Below, in pieces: positions 1 through 13,700 of a DNA stretch of 64,000 nt. The stretch comes from Steinernema hermaphroditum (lineage: Eukaryota > Nematoda > Chromadorea > Rhabditida > Steinernematidae): contig JAUCMV010000013.1 of the NCBI GenBank assembly GCA_030435675.1, positions 1 through 64,000 of the forward strand, written 5' to 3'. A program made the translations under genes and the position numbers. The notes beneath the pieces were generated by a model. That model saw nothing but the letters and a program-made list of their open reading frames with translations, did no database searches and was not told where the DNA came from. Positions within the stretch are counted from its first letter, which is position 1; each line of letters begins with the position of its first letter.

Positions 1-2
1 GG

Positions 3-175
3 CGCGTTCGATCAGGCTCGTGCAGTTCTACAAGATCCAATCATAAAAATGCTATGGTACTTTGGAGCAGGAGGGTCAGATGCAGAGCTCTTGGTGTGAG
101 CAAGGGCCCTGCTGTCTCGAATTGAAAGTTTTGCAGGAAACTAAGATAGTCCACAGTAATCCCAACGGGAATAGG
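3..175 (+). repeat. Reference satellite monomer (type A, first full copy)
   Basis: This first complete copy is used as the coordinate frame: monomer base 1 is the C of CGCGTTCGATCAGG and base 173 the last G of AATAGG. Bases 1-82 are nearly invariant across the array and include an A-rich step (CATAAAAATG). Bases 85-110 form variable window I, here CTTGGTGTGAGCAAGGGCCC with flanks. Bases 111-150 are again nearly invariant (GTCTCGAATT, then AAAGTTTTGCAGGAAACTAA). Bases 151-169 form variable window II, here ACAGTAATCCCAACGGGAA. The copy carries a SacI palindrome GAGCTC at 83-88 and an ApaI palindrome GGGCCC at 102-107. The choice of phase is arbitrary; no natural unit boundary is visible. Confidence 0.95.
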
Positions 176-3100
176 CGCGTTCGATCAGGCTCGTGCAGTT
201 CTACAAGATCCAATCATAAAAATGCTATGGTACTTTGGAGCAGGAGGGTCAGATGCAGAGCTCTTGGTGTGAGCAAGGGCCCTGCTGTCTCGAATTGAAA
301 GTTTTGCAGGAAACTAAGATAGTCCACAGTAATCCCAACGGGAATAGGCGCGTTCGATCAGGCTCGTGCAGTTCTACAAGATCCAATCATAAAAATGATA
401 TGGTACTTTGGAGCAGGAGGGTCAGATGCAGAGCTCTTGGTGTGAGCAAGGGCCCTGCTGTCTCGAATTGAAAGTTTTGCAGGAAACTAAGATAGTCCAC
501 AGTAATCCCAACGGGAATAGGCGCGTTCGATCAGGCTCGTGCAGTTCTACAAGATCCAATCATAAAAATGATATGGTACTTTGGAGCAGGAGGGTCAGAT
601 GCAGAGCTCTTGGTATGAGCAAGGGCCCTGCTGTCTCGAATTGAAAGTTTTGCAGGAAACTAAGATAGTCCACAGTAATCCCAACGGGAATAGGCGCGTT
701 CGATCAGGCTCGTGCAGTTCTACAAGATCCAATCATAAAAATGCTATGGTACTTTGGAGCAGGAGGGTCAGATGCAGAACTCTTTGTATGAACAAGGCCC
801 TATCTGTCTCGAATTGAAAGTTTTGCAGGAAACTAAGATAGTCCGCAGGAAATCCAACGAGAGTAGGCGCGTTCGATCAGGCTCGTGCAGTTCTACAAGA
901 TCCAATCATAAAAATGCTATGGTACTTTGGAGCAGGAGGGTCAGATGCAGAGCTCTTGGTGTGAGCAAGGGCCCTGCTGTCTCGAATTGAAAGTTTTGCA
1001 GGAAACTAAGATAGTCCACAGTAATCCCAACGGGAATAGGCGCGTTCGATCAGGCTCGTGCAGTTCTACAAGATCCAATCATAAAAATGCTATGGTACTT
1101 TGGAGCAGGAGGGGTCAGATGCATAACTCTTTGTATGAGCAAGGGCCCTGCTGTCTCGAATTGAAAGTTTTGCAGGAAACTAAGATAGTCCACAGGAAAT
1201 CCAACGAGAGTAGGCGCGTTCGATCAGGCTCGTGCAGTTCTACAAGATCCAATCATAAAAATGCTATGGTACTTTGGAGCAGGAGGGTCAGATGCAGAAC
1301 TCTTTGTATGAACAAGGCCCTATCTGTCTCGAATTGAAAGTTTTGCAGGAAACTAAGATAGTCCACAGTAAATCCAACGAGAGTAGGCGCGTTCGATCAG
1401 GCTCGTGCAGTTCTACAAGATCCAATCATAAAAATGCTATGGTACTTTGGAGCAGGAGGGTCAGATGCAGAACTCTTTGTATGAACAAGGCCCTATCTGT
1501 CTCGAATTGAAAGTTTTGCAGGAAACTAAGATAGTCCACAGTAAATCCAACGGGAATAGGCGCGTTCGATCAGGCTCGTGCAGTTCTACAAGATCCAATC
1601 ATAAAAATGCTATGGTACTTTGGAGCAGGAGGGTCAGATGCAGAACTCTTTGTATGAACAAGGCCCTATCTGTCTCGAATTGAAAGTTTTGCAGGAAACT
1701 AAGATAGTCCACAGGTAATCCCAACGGGAATAGGCGCGTTCGATCAGGCCTCGTGCAGTTCTACAAGATCCAATCATAAAAATGCTATGGTACTTTGGAG
1801 CAGGAGGGTCAGATGCAGAACTCTTTGTATGAACAAGGCCCTATCTGTCTCGAATTGAAAGTTTTGCAGGAGACTAAGATAGTCCACAGTAAATCCAACG
1901 GGAATAGGCGATTTCGATCGGGCTCGTGCAGTTCTACAAGATCCAATCATAAAAATGCTATGGTACTTTGGAGCAGGAGGGTCAGATGCAGAGCTCTTGG
2001 TATGAGCAAGGGCCCTGCTGTCTCGAATTGAAAGTTTTGCAGGAAACTAAGATAGTCCGTAGGAAACCCAACGAGAGTAGGCGCTTTCGATCAGGCTCGT
2101 GCGGTTCTACAAGATCCAATCATAAAAATGCTATGGTACTTTGGAGCAGGAGGGTCAGATGCAGAACTCTTTGTATGAACAAGGCCCTAGCTGTCTCGAA
2201 TTGAAAGTTTTGCAGGAAACTAAGATAGTCCATAGTAATCCCAATGGGAATAGGCGCGTTCGATCAGGCTCGTGCAGTTCTACAAGATCCAATCATAAAA
2301 AAATGATATGGTACTTTGGAGCAGGAGGGTCAGATGCAGAGCTCTTGGTATGAGTAAAGGGCCCTGCTGTCTCGAATTGAAAGTTTTGCAGGAAACTAAG
2401 ATAGTCCGCAGGAAATCCAACGAGAGTAGGCGCGTTCGATCAGGCTCGTGCAGTTCTACAAGATCCAATCATAAAAATGCTATGGTACTTTGGAGCAGGA
2501 GGGTCAGATGCAGAACTCTTTGTATGAACAAGGGCCCTATCTGTCTCGAATTGAAAGTTTTGCAGGAAACTAAGATAGTCCATAGTAATCCCAACGGGAA
2601 TAGGCGCGTTCGATCAGGCTCGTGCAGTTCTACAAGATCCAATCATAAAAATGATATGGTACTTTGGAGCAGGAGGGTCAGATGCAGAACTCTTTGTATG
2701 AACAAGGGCCCTGCTGTCTCGAATTGAAAGTTTTGCAGGAAACTAAGATAGTCCACAGTAAATCCAACGGGAATAGGCGCGTTCGATCAGGCTCGTGCAG
2801 TTCTACAAGATCCAATCATAAAAATGCTATGGTACTTTGGAGCAGGAGGGTCAGATGCAGAACTCTTTGTATGAACAAGGGCCCTATCTGTCTCGAATTG
2901 AAAGTTTTGCAGGAAACTAAGATAGTCCACAGTAAATCCAACGGGAATAGGCGCTTTCGATCAGGCTCGTGCAGTTCTACAAGATCCAATCATAAAAATG
3001 CTATGGTACTTTGGAGCAGGAGGGTCAGATGCAGAACTCTTTGTATGAACAAGGGCCTCTCTGTCTCGAATTGAAAGTTTTGCAGGAAACTAAGATAGTC

Positions 3101-4140
3101 CACAGTAAATCCAACGGGAATAGGCGCGTTCGATCAGGCTCGTGCAGTTCTACAAGATCCAATCATAAAAATGCTATGGTACTTTGGAGCAGGAGGGTCA
3201 GATGCAGAACTCTTTGTATGAACAAGGCCCTATCTGTCTCGAATTGAAAGTTTTGCAGGAGACTAAGATAGTCCACAGTAAATCCAACGGGAATAGGCGC
3301 TTTCGATCAGGCTCGTGCAGTTCTACAAGATCCAATCATAAAAATGCTATGGTACTTTGGAGCAGGAGGGTCAGATGCAGAGCTCTTGGTATGAGCAAGG
3401 GCCCTGCTGTCTCGAATTGAAAGTTTTGCAGGAAACTAAGATAGTCCGTAGGAAATCCAACGAGAGTAGGCGCGTTCGATCAGGCTCGTGCGGTTCTACA
3501 AGATCCAATCATAAAAATGATATGGTACTTTGGAGCAGGAGGGTCAGATGCAGAACTCTTTGTATGAACAAGGGCCCTAGCTGTCTCGAATTGAAAGTTT
3601 TGCAGGAAACTAAGATAGTCCACAGTAAATCCAACGGAATAGGCGCGTTCGATCAGGCTCGTGCAGTTCTACAAGATCCAATCATAAAAATGATATGGTA
3701 CTTTGGAGCAGGAGGGTCAGATGAAGAGCTTTGGTATGAGCAAGGGCCCTGCTGTCTCGAATTGAAAGTTTTGCAGGAAACTAAGATAGTCCGTAGGAAA
3801 TCCCAACGAGAGTAGGCGCGTTCGATCAGGCTCGTGCAGTTCTACAAGATCCAATCATAAAAATGCTATGGTACTTTGGAGCAGGAGGGTCAGATGCAGA
3901 ACTCTTTGTATGAACAAGGCCCTATCTGTCTCGAATTGAAAGTTTTGCAGGAAACTAAGATAGTCCATAGTAATCCCAACGGGAATAGGCGCGTTCGATC
4001 AGGCTCGTGCAGTTCTACAAGATCCAATCATAAAAATGATATGGTACTTTGGAGCAGGAGGGTCAGATGCAGAACTCTTTTGTATGAACAAGGGCCTCTC
4101 TGTCTCGAATTGAAAGTTTTGCAGGAAACTAAGATAGTCC

Positions 4141-4240
4141 ACAGTAAATCCAACGGGAATAGGGCGCGTTCATCAGGGGCTCGTGCAGGTTCTACAAGAT
4201 CCAATCATAAAAATGCTATAGTACTTTGGAGCAGGAGGGG
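4141..4240 (+). repeat. Monomer with a burst of single-base indels
   Basis: Within about 90 bp this copy shows AATAGGGCGCGTTCATCAGG (an extra G and a missing G), GGGGCTCG (extra G), GCAGGTTCTAC (extra G), CTATAGTAC (substitution) and GGAGGGGTCAG (extra G). Most copies show none of these. The excess of G-run length changes is the pattern expected of consensus or polishing errors, although true local mutation in an old copy is possible. Confidence 0.7.
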
Positions 4241-5899
4241 TCAGATGCAGAACTCTTTGTATGAACAAGGCCCTATCTGTCTCGAATTGAAAGTTTTGCA
4301 GGAGACTAAGATAGTCCATATGTAATCCAACGGGAATAGGCGCGTTCGATCAGGCTCGTGCAGTTCTACAAGATCCAATCATAAAAATGATATGGTACTT
4401 TGGAGTCAGGAGGGTCAGATGCAGAACTCTTGGTATGAGCAAGGGCCCTGCTGTCTCGGAATTGAAAGTTTTGCAGGAAACTAAGATAGTCCGCAGGAAA
4501 TCCAACGAGAGTAGGCGCGTTCGATCAGGCTCGTGCGGTTCTACAAGATCCAATCATAAAAATGCTATAGTACTTTGGAGCAGGAGGGTCAGATGCAGAA
4601 CTCTTTGTATGAACAAGGGCCCTATCTGTCTCGAATTGAAAGTTTTCCAGGAAACAAAGATAGTCCACAGTAATCCCAACGGGAATAGGCGCGCTCGATC
4701 AGGCTCGTGCAGTTCTACAAGATCCAATCATAAAAATGATATGGTACTTTGGAGCAGGAGGGTCAGATGCAGAGCTCTTGGTATGAGCAAGGGCCCTGCT
4801 GTCTCGAATTGAAAGTTTTGCAGGAAACTAAGATAGTCCGTAGGAAACCCAACGAGAGCAGGCGCGTTCGATCAGGCTCGTGCAGTTCTACAAGATCCAA
4901 TCATAAAAATGATATGGTACTTTGGAGCAGGAGGGTCAGATGCAGAGCTCTTGGTATGAGCAAGGGCCCTGCTGTCTCGAATTGAAAGTTTTGCAGGAAA
5001 CTAAGATAGTCCGCAGGAAATCCAACGAGAGTAGGCGCGTTCGATCAGGCTCGTGCAGTTCTACAAGATCCAATCATAAAAATGCTATGGTACTTTGGAG
5101 CAGGAGGGTCAGATGCAGAACTCTTTGTATGAACAAGGGCCCTGCTGTCTCGAATTGAAAGTTTTGCAGGAAACTAAGATAGTCCACAGTAAATCCGACG
5201 GGAATAGGCGCGTTCGATCAGGCTCGTGCAGTTCACAAGATCCAATCATAAAAATGATATGGTACTTTGGAGCAGGAGGGTCAGATGCAGAGCTCTTTGT
5301 ATGAACAAGGCCCTATCTGTCTCGAATTGAAAGTTTTGCAGGAAACTAAGATAGTCCGCAGGAAATCCAACGAGAGTAGGCGCGTTCGATCAGGCTCGTG
5401 CAGTTCTACAAGATCCAATCATAAAAATGCTATGGTACTTTGGAGCAGGAGGGTCAGATGCAGAGCTTTGGTATGAGCAAGGGCCCTGCTGTCTCGAATT
5501 GAAAGTTTTGCAGGAAACTAAGATAGTCCGCAGGAATTTCAACGAGAGTAGGCGCGTTCGATCAGGCTCGTGCAGTTCTACAAGATCCAATCATAAAAAT
5601 GCTATGGTACTTTGGAGCAGGAGGGTCAGATGCAGAACTCTTTGTATGAACAAGGCCCTATCTGTCTCGAATTGAAAGTTTTGCAGGAAACTAAGATAGT
5701 CCACAGTAAATCCAACGGGAATAGGCGCGTTCGATCAGGCTCGTGCAGTTCTACAAGATCCAATCATAAAAATGCTATGGTACTTTGGAGCAGGAGGGTC
5801 AGATGCAGAGCTCTTGGTATGAGCAAGGGCCCTGCTGTCTCGAAGTGAAAGTTTTGCAGGAAACTAAGATAGTCCGCAGGAAACCCAACGAGAGTAGGC

Positions 5900-7735
5900 G
5901 CGTTCGAATGGGCTCGTGCAGTTCTACAAGATCCAATCATAAAAATGATATGGTACTTTGGAGCAGGAGGGGTCAGATGCAGAACTCTTTGTATGAACAA
6001 GGCCCTATCTGTCTCGATTGAAAGTTTTGCAGGAAACTAAGATAGTCCACAGTAATCCAACGGGAATAGGCGCGTTCGATCAGGCTCGTGCAGTTCTACA
6101 AGATCCAATCACAAAAATGCTATGAGGTACTTTGGAGCAGGAGGGTCAGATGCAGAACTCTTGTATGAACAAGGCCCTATCTGTCTCGAATTGAAAGTTT
6201 TGCAGGAAACTAAGATAGTCCGTAGGGGAAATCCCAACGAGGATAGGCGCGTTCGATCAGGCTCGTGCAGTTCTACAAGATCCAATCATAAAAATGATAT
6301 GGTACTTTGGAGCAGGAGGGTCAGATGCAGAGCTCTTGGTATGAGCAAGGGCCCTGCTGTCTCGAATTGAAAGTTTTGCAGGAAACTAAGATAGTCCGTA
6401 GGAAACCCAACGAGAGTAGGCCCGTTCGATCAGGCTCGTGCAGTTCTACAAGATCCAATCATAAAAATGCTATGGTACTTTGGAGCAGGAGGGTCAGATG
6501 CAGAACTCTTTGTATGAACAAGGCCCTATCTGTCTCGAATTGAAAGTTTTGCAGGAAACTAAGATAGTCCACAGTAAATCCAACGGGAATAGGCGCGTTC
6601 GATCAGGCTCGTGCAGTTCTACAAGATCCAATCATAAAAATGTTAATGGTACTTTGGAGCAGGAGGGTCAGATGCAGAGCTCTTTGTATGAGCAAGGGCC
6701 CTGCTGTCTCGAATTGAAAGTTTTGCAGGAAACTAAGATAGTCCGCAGTAAATCCAACGAGAGTAGGCGCGTTCGATCAGGCTCGTGCAGTTCTACAAGA
6801 TCCAATCATAAAAATGCTATGGTACTTTGGAGCAGGAGGGTCAGATGCAGAACTCTTTGTTTGAACAAGGCCCTATCTGTCTCGAATCGAAAGTTTTGCA
6901 GGAAACTAAGATAGTCCGCAGGAAATCCAACGAGAGTAGGCGCGTTCGATCAGGCTCGTGCAGTTCTACAAGATCCAATCATAAAAATGCTTTGGTGAAA
7001 ATTTGGAGCAGGAGGGTCAGATGCAGAACTCTTTGTATGAACAAGGCCCTATCTGTCTCGAATTGAAAGTTTTGCAGGAAACTAAGATAGTCCACAGTAA
7101 TCCCAACGGGAATAGGCGCGTCTGATCAGGCTCGTGCAGTTCTACAAGATCCAATCATAAAAATGCTATGGTACTTTGGAGCAGGAGGGTCAGATGCAGA
7201 GCTTTTGGTAAGAACAAGGGCCCTGTCTGTCTCTAGTCTGGAAAGTTTTGCAGGAAACTAAGATAGTCCGCAGGAAATCCAACGAGAGTAGGCGCGTTCG
7301 ATCAGGCTCGTGCAGTTCTACAAGATCCAATCATAAAAATGCTATGGTACTTTGGAGCAGGAGGGTCAGATGCAGAGCTTTTGGTATGAGCAAGGGCCCT
7401 TGCTGTCTCGAATTGAAAGTTTTGCAGGAAACTAAGATAGTCCGCAGGAAATCCAACGAGAGTAGGCGCGTTCGATCAGGCTCGTGCAGTTCTACAAGAT
7501 CCAATCTGGCAAAAATGCTATGGTACTTTGGAGCAGGAGGGTCAGATGCAGAACTCTTTGTATGAACAAGGCCCTATCTGTCTCGAATTGAAAGTTTTGC
7601 AGGAAACTAAGATAGTCCACAGTAATCCCAACGGGAATAGGCGCGTTCGATCAGGCTCGTGCAGTTCTACAAGATCCAATCATAAAAATGCTATGGTACT
7701 TTGGAGCAGGAGGGTCAGATGCAGAGCTTTTTTGG
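5900..7735 (+). repeat. Indel-rich stretch with several unique monomers
   Basis: Consecutive copies carry private changes: CTATGAGGTAC at 6,119, GTAGGGGAAATCC at 6,223, AATGTTAATGG at 6,639, GCTTTGGTGAAAATTTGG at 6,989, GCGCGTCTGATC at 7,126, GGTAAGAACAAGG with CTCTAGTCTGGAAAG at 7,207-7,243, CCAATCTGGCAAAAATG at 7,501 and GAGCTTTTTTGGTATG at 7,725. This is the most irregular part of the window and ends abruptly at about 7.74 kb, where uniform type B copies begin. It may be a relic between two later expansions. Confidence 0.75.
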
Positions 7736-10700
7736 TATGAGCAAGGGCCCTTGCTGTCTCGAATTGAAAGTTTTGCAGGAAACTAAGATAGTCCGCAGGA
7801 AATCCAACGAGAGTAGGCGCGTTCGATCAGGCTCGTGCAGTTCTACAAGATCCAATCATAAAAATGCTATGGTACTTTGGAGCAGGAGGGTCAGATGCAG
7901 AACTCTTTGTATGAACAAGGCCCTATCTGTCTCGAATTGAAAGTTTTGCAGGAAACTAAGATAGTCCACAGTAATCCCAACGGGAATAGGCGCGTTCGAT
8001 CAGGCTCGTGCAGTTCTACAAGATCCAATCATAAAAATGCTATGGTACTTTGGAGCAGGAGGGTCAGATGCAGAACTCTTTGTATGAACAAGGCCCTATC
8101 TGTCTCGAATTGAAAGTTTTGCAGGAAACTAAGATAGTTCACAGTAATCCCAACGGGAATAGGCGCGTTCGATCAGGCTCGTGCAGTTCTACAAGATCCA
8201 ATCATAAAAATGCTATGGTACTTTGGAGCAGGAGGGTCAGATGCAGAACTCTTTGTATGAACAAGGCCCTATCTGTCTCGAATTGAAAGTTTTGCAGGAA
8301 ACTAAGATAGTCCGCAGGAAATCCAACGGGAATAGGCGCGTTCGATCAGGCTCGTGCAGTTCTACAAGATCCAATCATAAAAATGCTATGGTACTTTGGA
8401 GCAGGAGGGTCAGATGCAGAACTCTTTGTATGAACAAGGCCCTATCTGTCTCGAATTGAAAGTTTTGCAGGAAACTAAGATAGTCCACAGTAATCCCAAC
8501 GGGAATAGGCGCGTTCGATCAGGCTCGTGCAGTTCTACAAGATCCAATCATAAAAATGCTATGGTACTTTGGAGCAGGAGGGTCAGATGCAGAACTCTTT
8601 GTATGAACAAGGCCCTATCTGTCTCGAATTGAAAGTTTTGCAGGAAACTAAGATAGTCCACAGTAATCCCAACGGGAATAGGCGCGTTCGATCAGGCTCG
8701 TGCAGTTCTACAAGATCCAATCATAAAAATGCTATGGTACTTTGGAGCAGGAGGGTCAGATGCAGAGCTCTTGGTATGAGCAAGGGCCCTGCTGTCTCGA
8801 ATTGAAAGTTTTGCAGGAAACTAAGATAGTCCTCAGGAATCCCAACGAGAGTAGGCGCGTTCGATCAGGCTCGTGCAGTTCTACAAGATCCAATCATAAA
8901 AATGCTATGGTACTTTGGAGCAGGAGGGTCAGATGCAGAGCTCTTTGGGTGAACAAGGGCCCTGCTGTCTCGAATTGAAAGTTTTGCAGGAAACTAAGAT
9001 AGTCCGCAGTAATCCCAACGGGGAATAGGCGCGTTCGATCAGGCTCGTGCAGTTCTACAAGATCCAATCATAAAAATGCTATGGTACTTTGGAGCAGGAG
9101 GGTCAGATGCAGAACTCTTTGTATGAACAAGGCCCTATCTGTCTCGAATTGAAAGTTTTGCAGGAAACTAAGATAGTCCACAGAAATCCCAACGGGAATA
9201 GGCGCGTTCGATCAGGCTCGTGCAGTTCTACAAGATCCAATCATAAAAATGCTATGGTACTTTGGAGCAGGAGGGTCAGATGCAGAGCTCTTGGTATGAG
9301 CAAGGCCCTTGCTGTCTCGAATTGAAAGTTTTGCAGGAAACTAAGATAGTCCACAGGAAATCCAACGAGAGTAGGCGCGTTCGATCAGGCTCGTGCAGTT
9401 CTACAAGATCCAATCATAAAAATGCTATGGTACTTTGGAGCAGGAGGGTCAGATGCAGAACTCTTTGTATGAACAAGGCCCTATCTGTCTCGAATTGAAA
9501 GTTTTGCAGGAAACTAAGATAGTCCACAGTAATCCCAACGGGAATAGGCGCGTTCGATCAGGCTCGTGCAGTTCTACAAGATCCAATCATAAAAATGCTA
9601 TGGTACTTTGGAGCAGGAGGGTCAGATGCAGAACTCTTTGTATGAACAAGGCCCTATCTGTCTCGAATTGAAAGTTTTGCAGGAAACTAAGATAGTCCAC
9701 AGGAAATCCCAACGGGAATAGGCGCGTTCGATCAGGCTCGTGCAGTTCTACAAGATCCAATCATAAAAATGCTATGGTACTTTGGAGCAGGAGGGTCAGA
9801 TGCAGAACTCTTTGTATGAACAAGGCCCTATCTGTCTCGAATTGAAAGTTTTGCAGGAAACTAAGATAGTCCGCAGGAAATCCAACGAGAGTAGGCGCGT
9901 TCGATCAGGCTCGTGCAGTTCTACAAGATCCAATCATAAAAATGCTATGGTACTTTGGAGCAGGAGGGTCAGATGCAGAGCTCTTGGTATGAGCAAGGCC
10001 CTTGCTGTCTCGAATTGAAAGTTTTGCAGGAAACTAAGATAGTCCACAGGAAATCCAACGAGAGTAGGCGCGTTCGATCAGGCTCGTGCAGTTCTACAAG
10101 ATCCAATCATAAAAATGCTATGGTACTTTGGAGCAGGAGGGTCAGATGCAGAACTCTTTGCATGAACAAGGCCCTATCTGTCTCGAATTGAAAGTTTTGC
10201 AGGAAACTAAGATAGTCCACAGGAAATCCAACGGGAATAGGCGCGTTCGATCAGGCTCGTGCAGTTCTACAAGATCCAATCATAAAAATGCTATGGTACT
10301 TTGGAGCAGGAGGGTCAGATGCAGAACTCTTTGTATGAACAAGGCCCTATCTGTCTCGAATTGAAAGTTTTGCAGGAAACTAAGATAGTCCGCAGGAAAT
10401 CCAACGAGAGTAGGCGCGTTCGATCAGGCTCGTGCAGTTCTATAAGATCCAATCATAAAAATGCTATGGTACTTTTGGAGCAGGAGGGTCAGATGCAGAA
10501 CTCTTTGCATGAACAAGGCCCTATCTGTCTCGAATTGAAAGTTTTGCAGGAAACTAAGATAGTCCACAGTAAAACCAACGAGAATAGGCGCGTTCGATCA
10601 GGCTCGTGCAGTTCTACAAGATCCAATCATAAAAATGCTATGGTACTTTGGAGCAGGAGGGTCAGATGCAGAACTCTTTGTATGAACAAGGCCCTTTCTG

Positions 10701-13700
10701 TCTCGAATTGAAAGTTTTGCAGGAAACTAAGATAGTCCACAGGAAATCCAACGGGAATAGGCGCGTTCGATCAGGCTCGTGCAGTTCTACAAGATCCAAT
10801 CATAAAAATGCTATGGTACTTTGGAGCAGGAGGGTCAGATGCAGAGCTCTTTGTATGATCAAGGGCCCTATCTGTCTCGAATTGAAAGTTTTGCAGGAAA
10901 CTAAGATAGTCCGCAGGAAATCCAACGGGAATAGGCGCGTTCGATCAGGCTCGTGCAGTTCTACAAGATCCAATCATAAAAATGCTATGGTACTTTGGAG
11001 CAGGAGGGTCAGATGCAGAACTCTTTGCATGAACAAGGCCCTATCTGTCTCGAATTGAAAGTTTTGCAGGAAACTAAGATAGTCCGCAGGAAATCCAACG
11101 AGAGTAGGCGCGTTCGATCAGGCTCGTGCAGTTCTACAAGATGCAATCATAAAAATGCTATGGTACTTTGGAGCAGGAGGGTCAGATGCAGAACTCTTTG
11201 TATGAACAAGGCCCTATCTGTCTCGAATTGAAAGTTTTGCAGGAAACTAAGATAGTCCACAGTAATCCCAACGAGAGTAGGCGCGTTCGATCAGGCTCGT
11301 GCAGTTCTACAAGATCCAATCATAAAAATGCTATGGTACTTTGGAGCAGGAGGGTCAGATGCAGAGCTCTTGGTATGAGCAAGGGCCCTATCTGTCTCGA
11401 ATTGAAAGTTTTGCAGGAAACTAAGATAGTCCACAGGAAATCCAACGAGAGTAGGCGCGTTCGATCAGGCTCGTGCAGTTCTACAAGATCCAATCATAAA
11501 AATGCTATGGTACTTTGGAGCAGGAGGGTCAGATGCAGAACTCTTTGTATGAACAAGGCCCTATCTGTCTCGAATTGAAAGTTTTGCAGGAAACTAAGAT
11601 AGTCCACAGGAAATCCAACGAGAGTAGGCGCGTTCGATCAGGCTCGTGCAGTTCTACAAGATCCAATCATAAAAATGCTATGGTACTTTGGAGCAGGAGG
11701 GTCAGATGCAGAACTCTTTGTATGAACAAGGCCCTATCTGTCTCGAATTGAAAGTTTTGCAGGAAACTAAGATAGTCCACAGTAATCCCAACGGGAATAG
11801 GCGCGTTCGATCAGGCTCGTGCAGTTCTACAAGATCCAATCATAAAAATGCTATGGTACTTTGGAGCAGGAGGGTCAGATGCAGAACTCTTTGCATGAAC
11901 AAGGCCCTATCTGTCTCGAATTGAAAGTTTTGCAGGAAACTAAGATAGTCCGCAGGAAATCCCAACGAGAGTAGGCGCGTTCGATCAGGCTCGTGCAGTT
12001 CTACAAGATCCAATCATAAAAATGCTATGGTACTTTGGAGCAGGAGGGTCAGATGCAGAACTCTTTGTATGAACAAGGCCCTATCTGTCTCGAATTGAAA
12101 GTTTTGCAGGAAACTAAGATAGTCCACAGGAAATCCAACGAGAGTAGGCGCGTTCGATCAGGCTCGTGCAGTTCTACAAGATCCAATCATAAAAATGCTA
12201 TGGTACTTTGGAGCAGGAGGGTCAGATGCAGAGCTCTTTGTATGAACAAGGCCCTTTCTGTCTCGAATTGAAAGTTTTGCAGGAAACTAAGATAGTCCAC
12301 AGGTAATCCCAACGAGAATAGGCGCGTTCGATCAGGCTCGTGCAGTTCTACAAGATCCAATCATAAAAATGCTATGGTACTTTGGAGCAGGAGGGTCAGA
12401 TGCAGAACTCTTTGTATGAACAAGGCCCTATCTGTCTCGAATTGAAAGTTTTGCAGGAAACTAAGATAGTCCACAGGAAATCCAACGGGAGTAGGCGCGT
12501 TCGATCAGGCTCGTGCAGTTCTACAAGATCCAATCATAAAAATGCTATGGTACTTTGGAGCAGGAGGGTCAGATGCAGAACTCTTTGTATGAACAAGGCC
12601 CTATCTGTCTCGAATTGAAAGTTTTGCAGGAAACTAAGATAGTCCACAGGAAATCCAACGAGAGTAGGCGCGTTCGATCAGGCTCGTGCAGTTCTACAAG
12701 ATCCAATCATAAAAATGCTATGGTACTTTGGAGCAGGAGGGTCAGATGCAGAACTCTTTGCATGAACAAGGCCTATCTGTCTCGAATTGAAAGTTTTGCA
12801 GGAAACTAAGATAGTCCACAGGAAATCCCAACGAGAGTAGGCGCGTTCGATCAGGCTCGTGCAGTTCTACAAGATCCAATCATAAAAATGCTATGGTACT
12901 TTGGAGCAGGAGGGTCAGATGCAGAACTCTTTGTATGAACAAGGCCCTATCTGTCTCGAATTGAAAGTTTTGCAGGAAACTAAGATAGTCCGCAGGAAAT
13001 CCAACGAGAGTAGGCGCGTTCGATCAGGCTCGTGCAGTTCTACAAGATCCAATCATAAAAATGATATGGTACTTTGGAGCAGGAGGGTCAGATGCAGAAC
13101 TCTTTGCATGAACAAGGCCCTATCTGTCTCGAATTGAAAGTTTTGCAGGAAACTAAGATAGTCCACAGGAAATCCAACGAGAGTAGGCGCGTTCGATCAG
13201 GCTCGTGCAGTTCTACAAGATCCAATCATAAAAATGCTATGGTACTTTGGAGCAGGAGGGTCAGATGCAGAACTCTTTGCATGAACAAGGCCCTATCTGT
13301 CTCGAATTGAAAGTTTTGCAGGAAACTAAGATAGTCCACAGGAAATCCAACGAGAGTAGGCGCGTTCGATCAGGCTCGTGCAGTTCTACAAGATCCAATC
13401 ATAAAAATGCTATGGTACTTTGGAGCAGGAGGGTCAGATGCAGAACTCTTTGCATGAACAAGGCCCTATCTGTCTCGAATTGAAAGTTTTGCAGGAAACT
13501 AAGATAGTCCACAGGAAATCCAACGAGAGTAGGCGCGTTCGATCAGGCTCGTGCAGTTCTACAAGATCCAATCATAAAAATGCTATGGTACTTTGGAGCA
13601 GGAGGGTCAGATGCAGAGCTCTTTGTGTGAGCAAGGCCCTTGCTGTCTCGAATTGAAAGTTTTGCAGGAAACTAAGATAGTCCACAGGAAATCCAACGAG

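Larger units (their letters stand above)
1..7740 (+). repeat. Array domain 1: heterogeneous, indel-rich monomers
   Basis: About 44 copies mix type A (GGTGTGAGC at about 90, 263, 436, 955), type A' (GGTATGAGC) and type B (TTTGTATGAAC), often changing from one copy to the next. Markers enriched here are AATGATATGG (for example 568, 2304, 2651, 3517, 4737, 5946, 6295), GTCCGTAGG (2057, 3447, 3790, 4838, 6220, 6407) and GTCCGCAGG in window II. Small insertions and deletions are far more frequent than in the rest of the window. The first copies match the type A that dominates after 35 kb. The mixture suggests an older or less recently homogenised part of the array; sequencing or assembly error in a repeat is the competing explanation for part of the indels. 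Confidence 0.85.
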
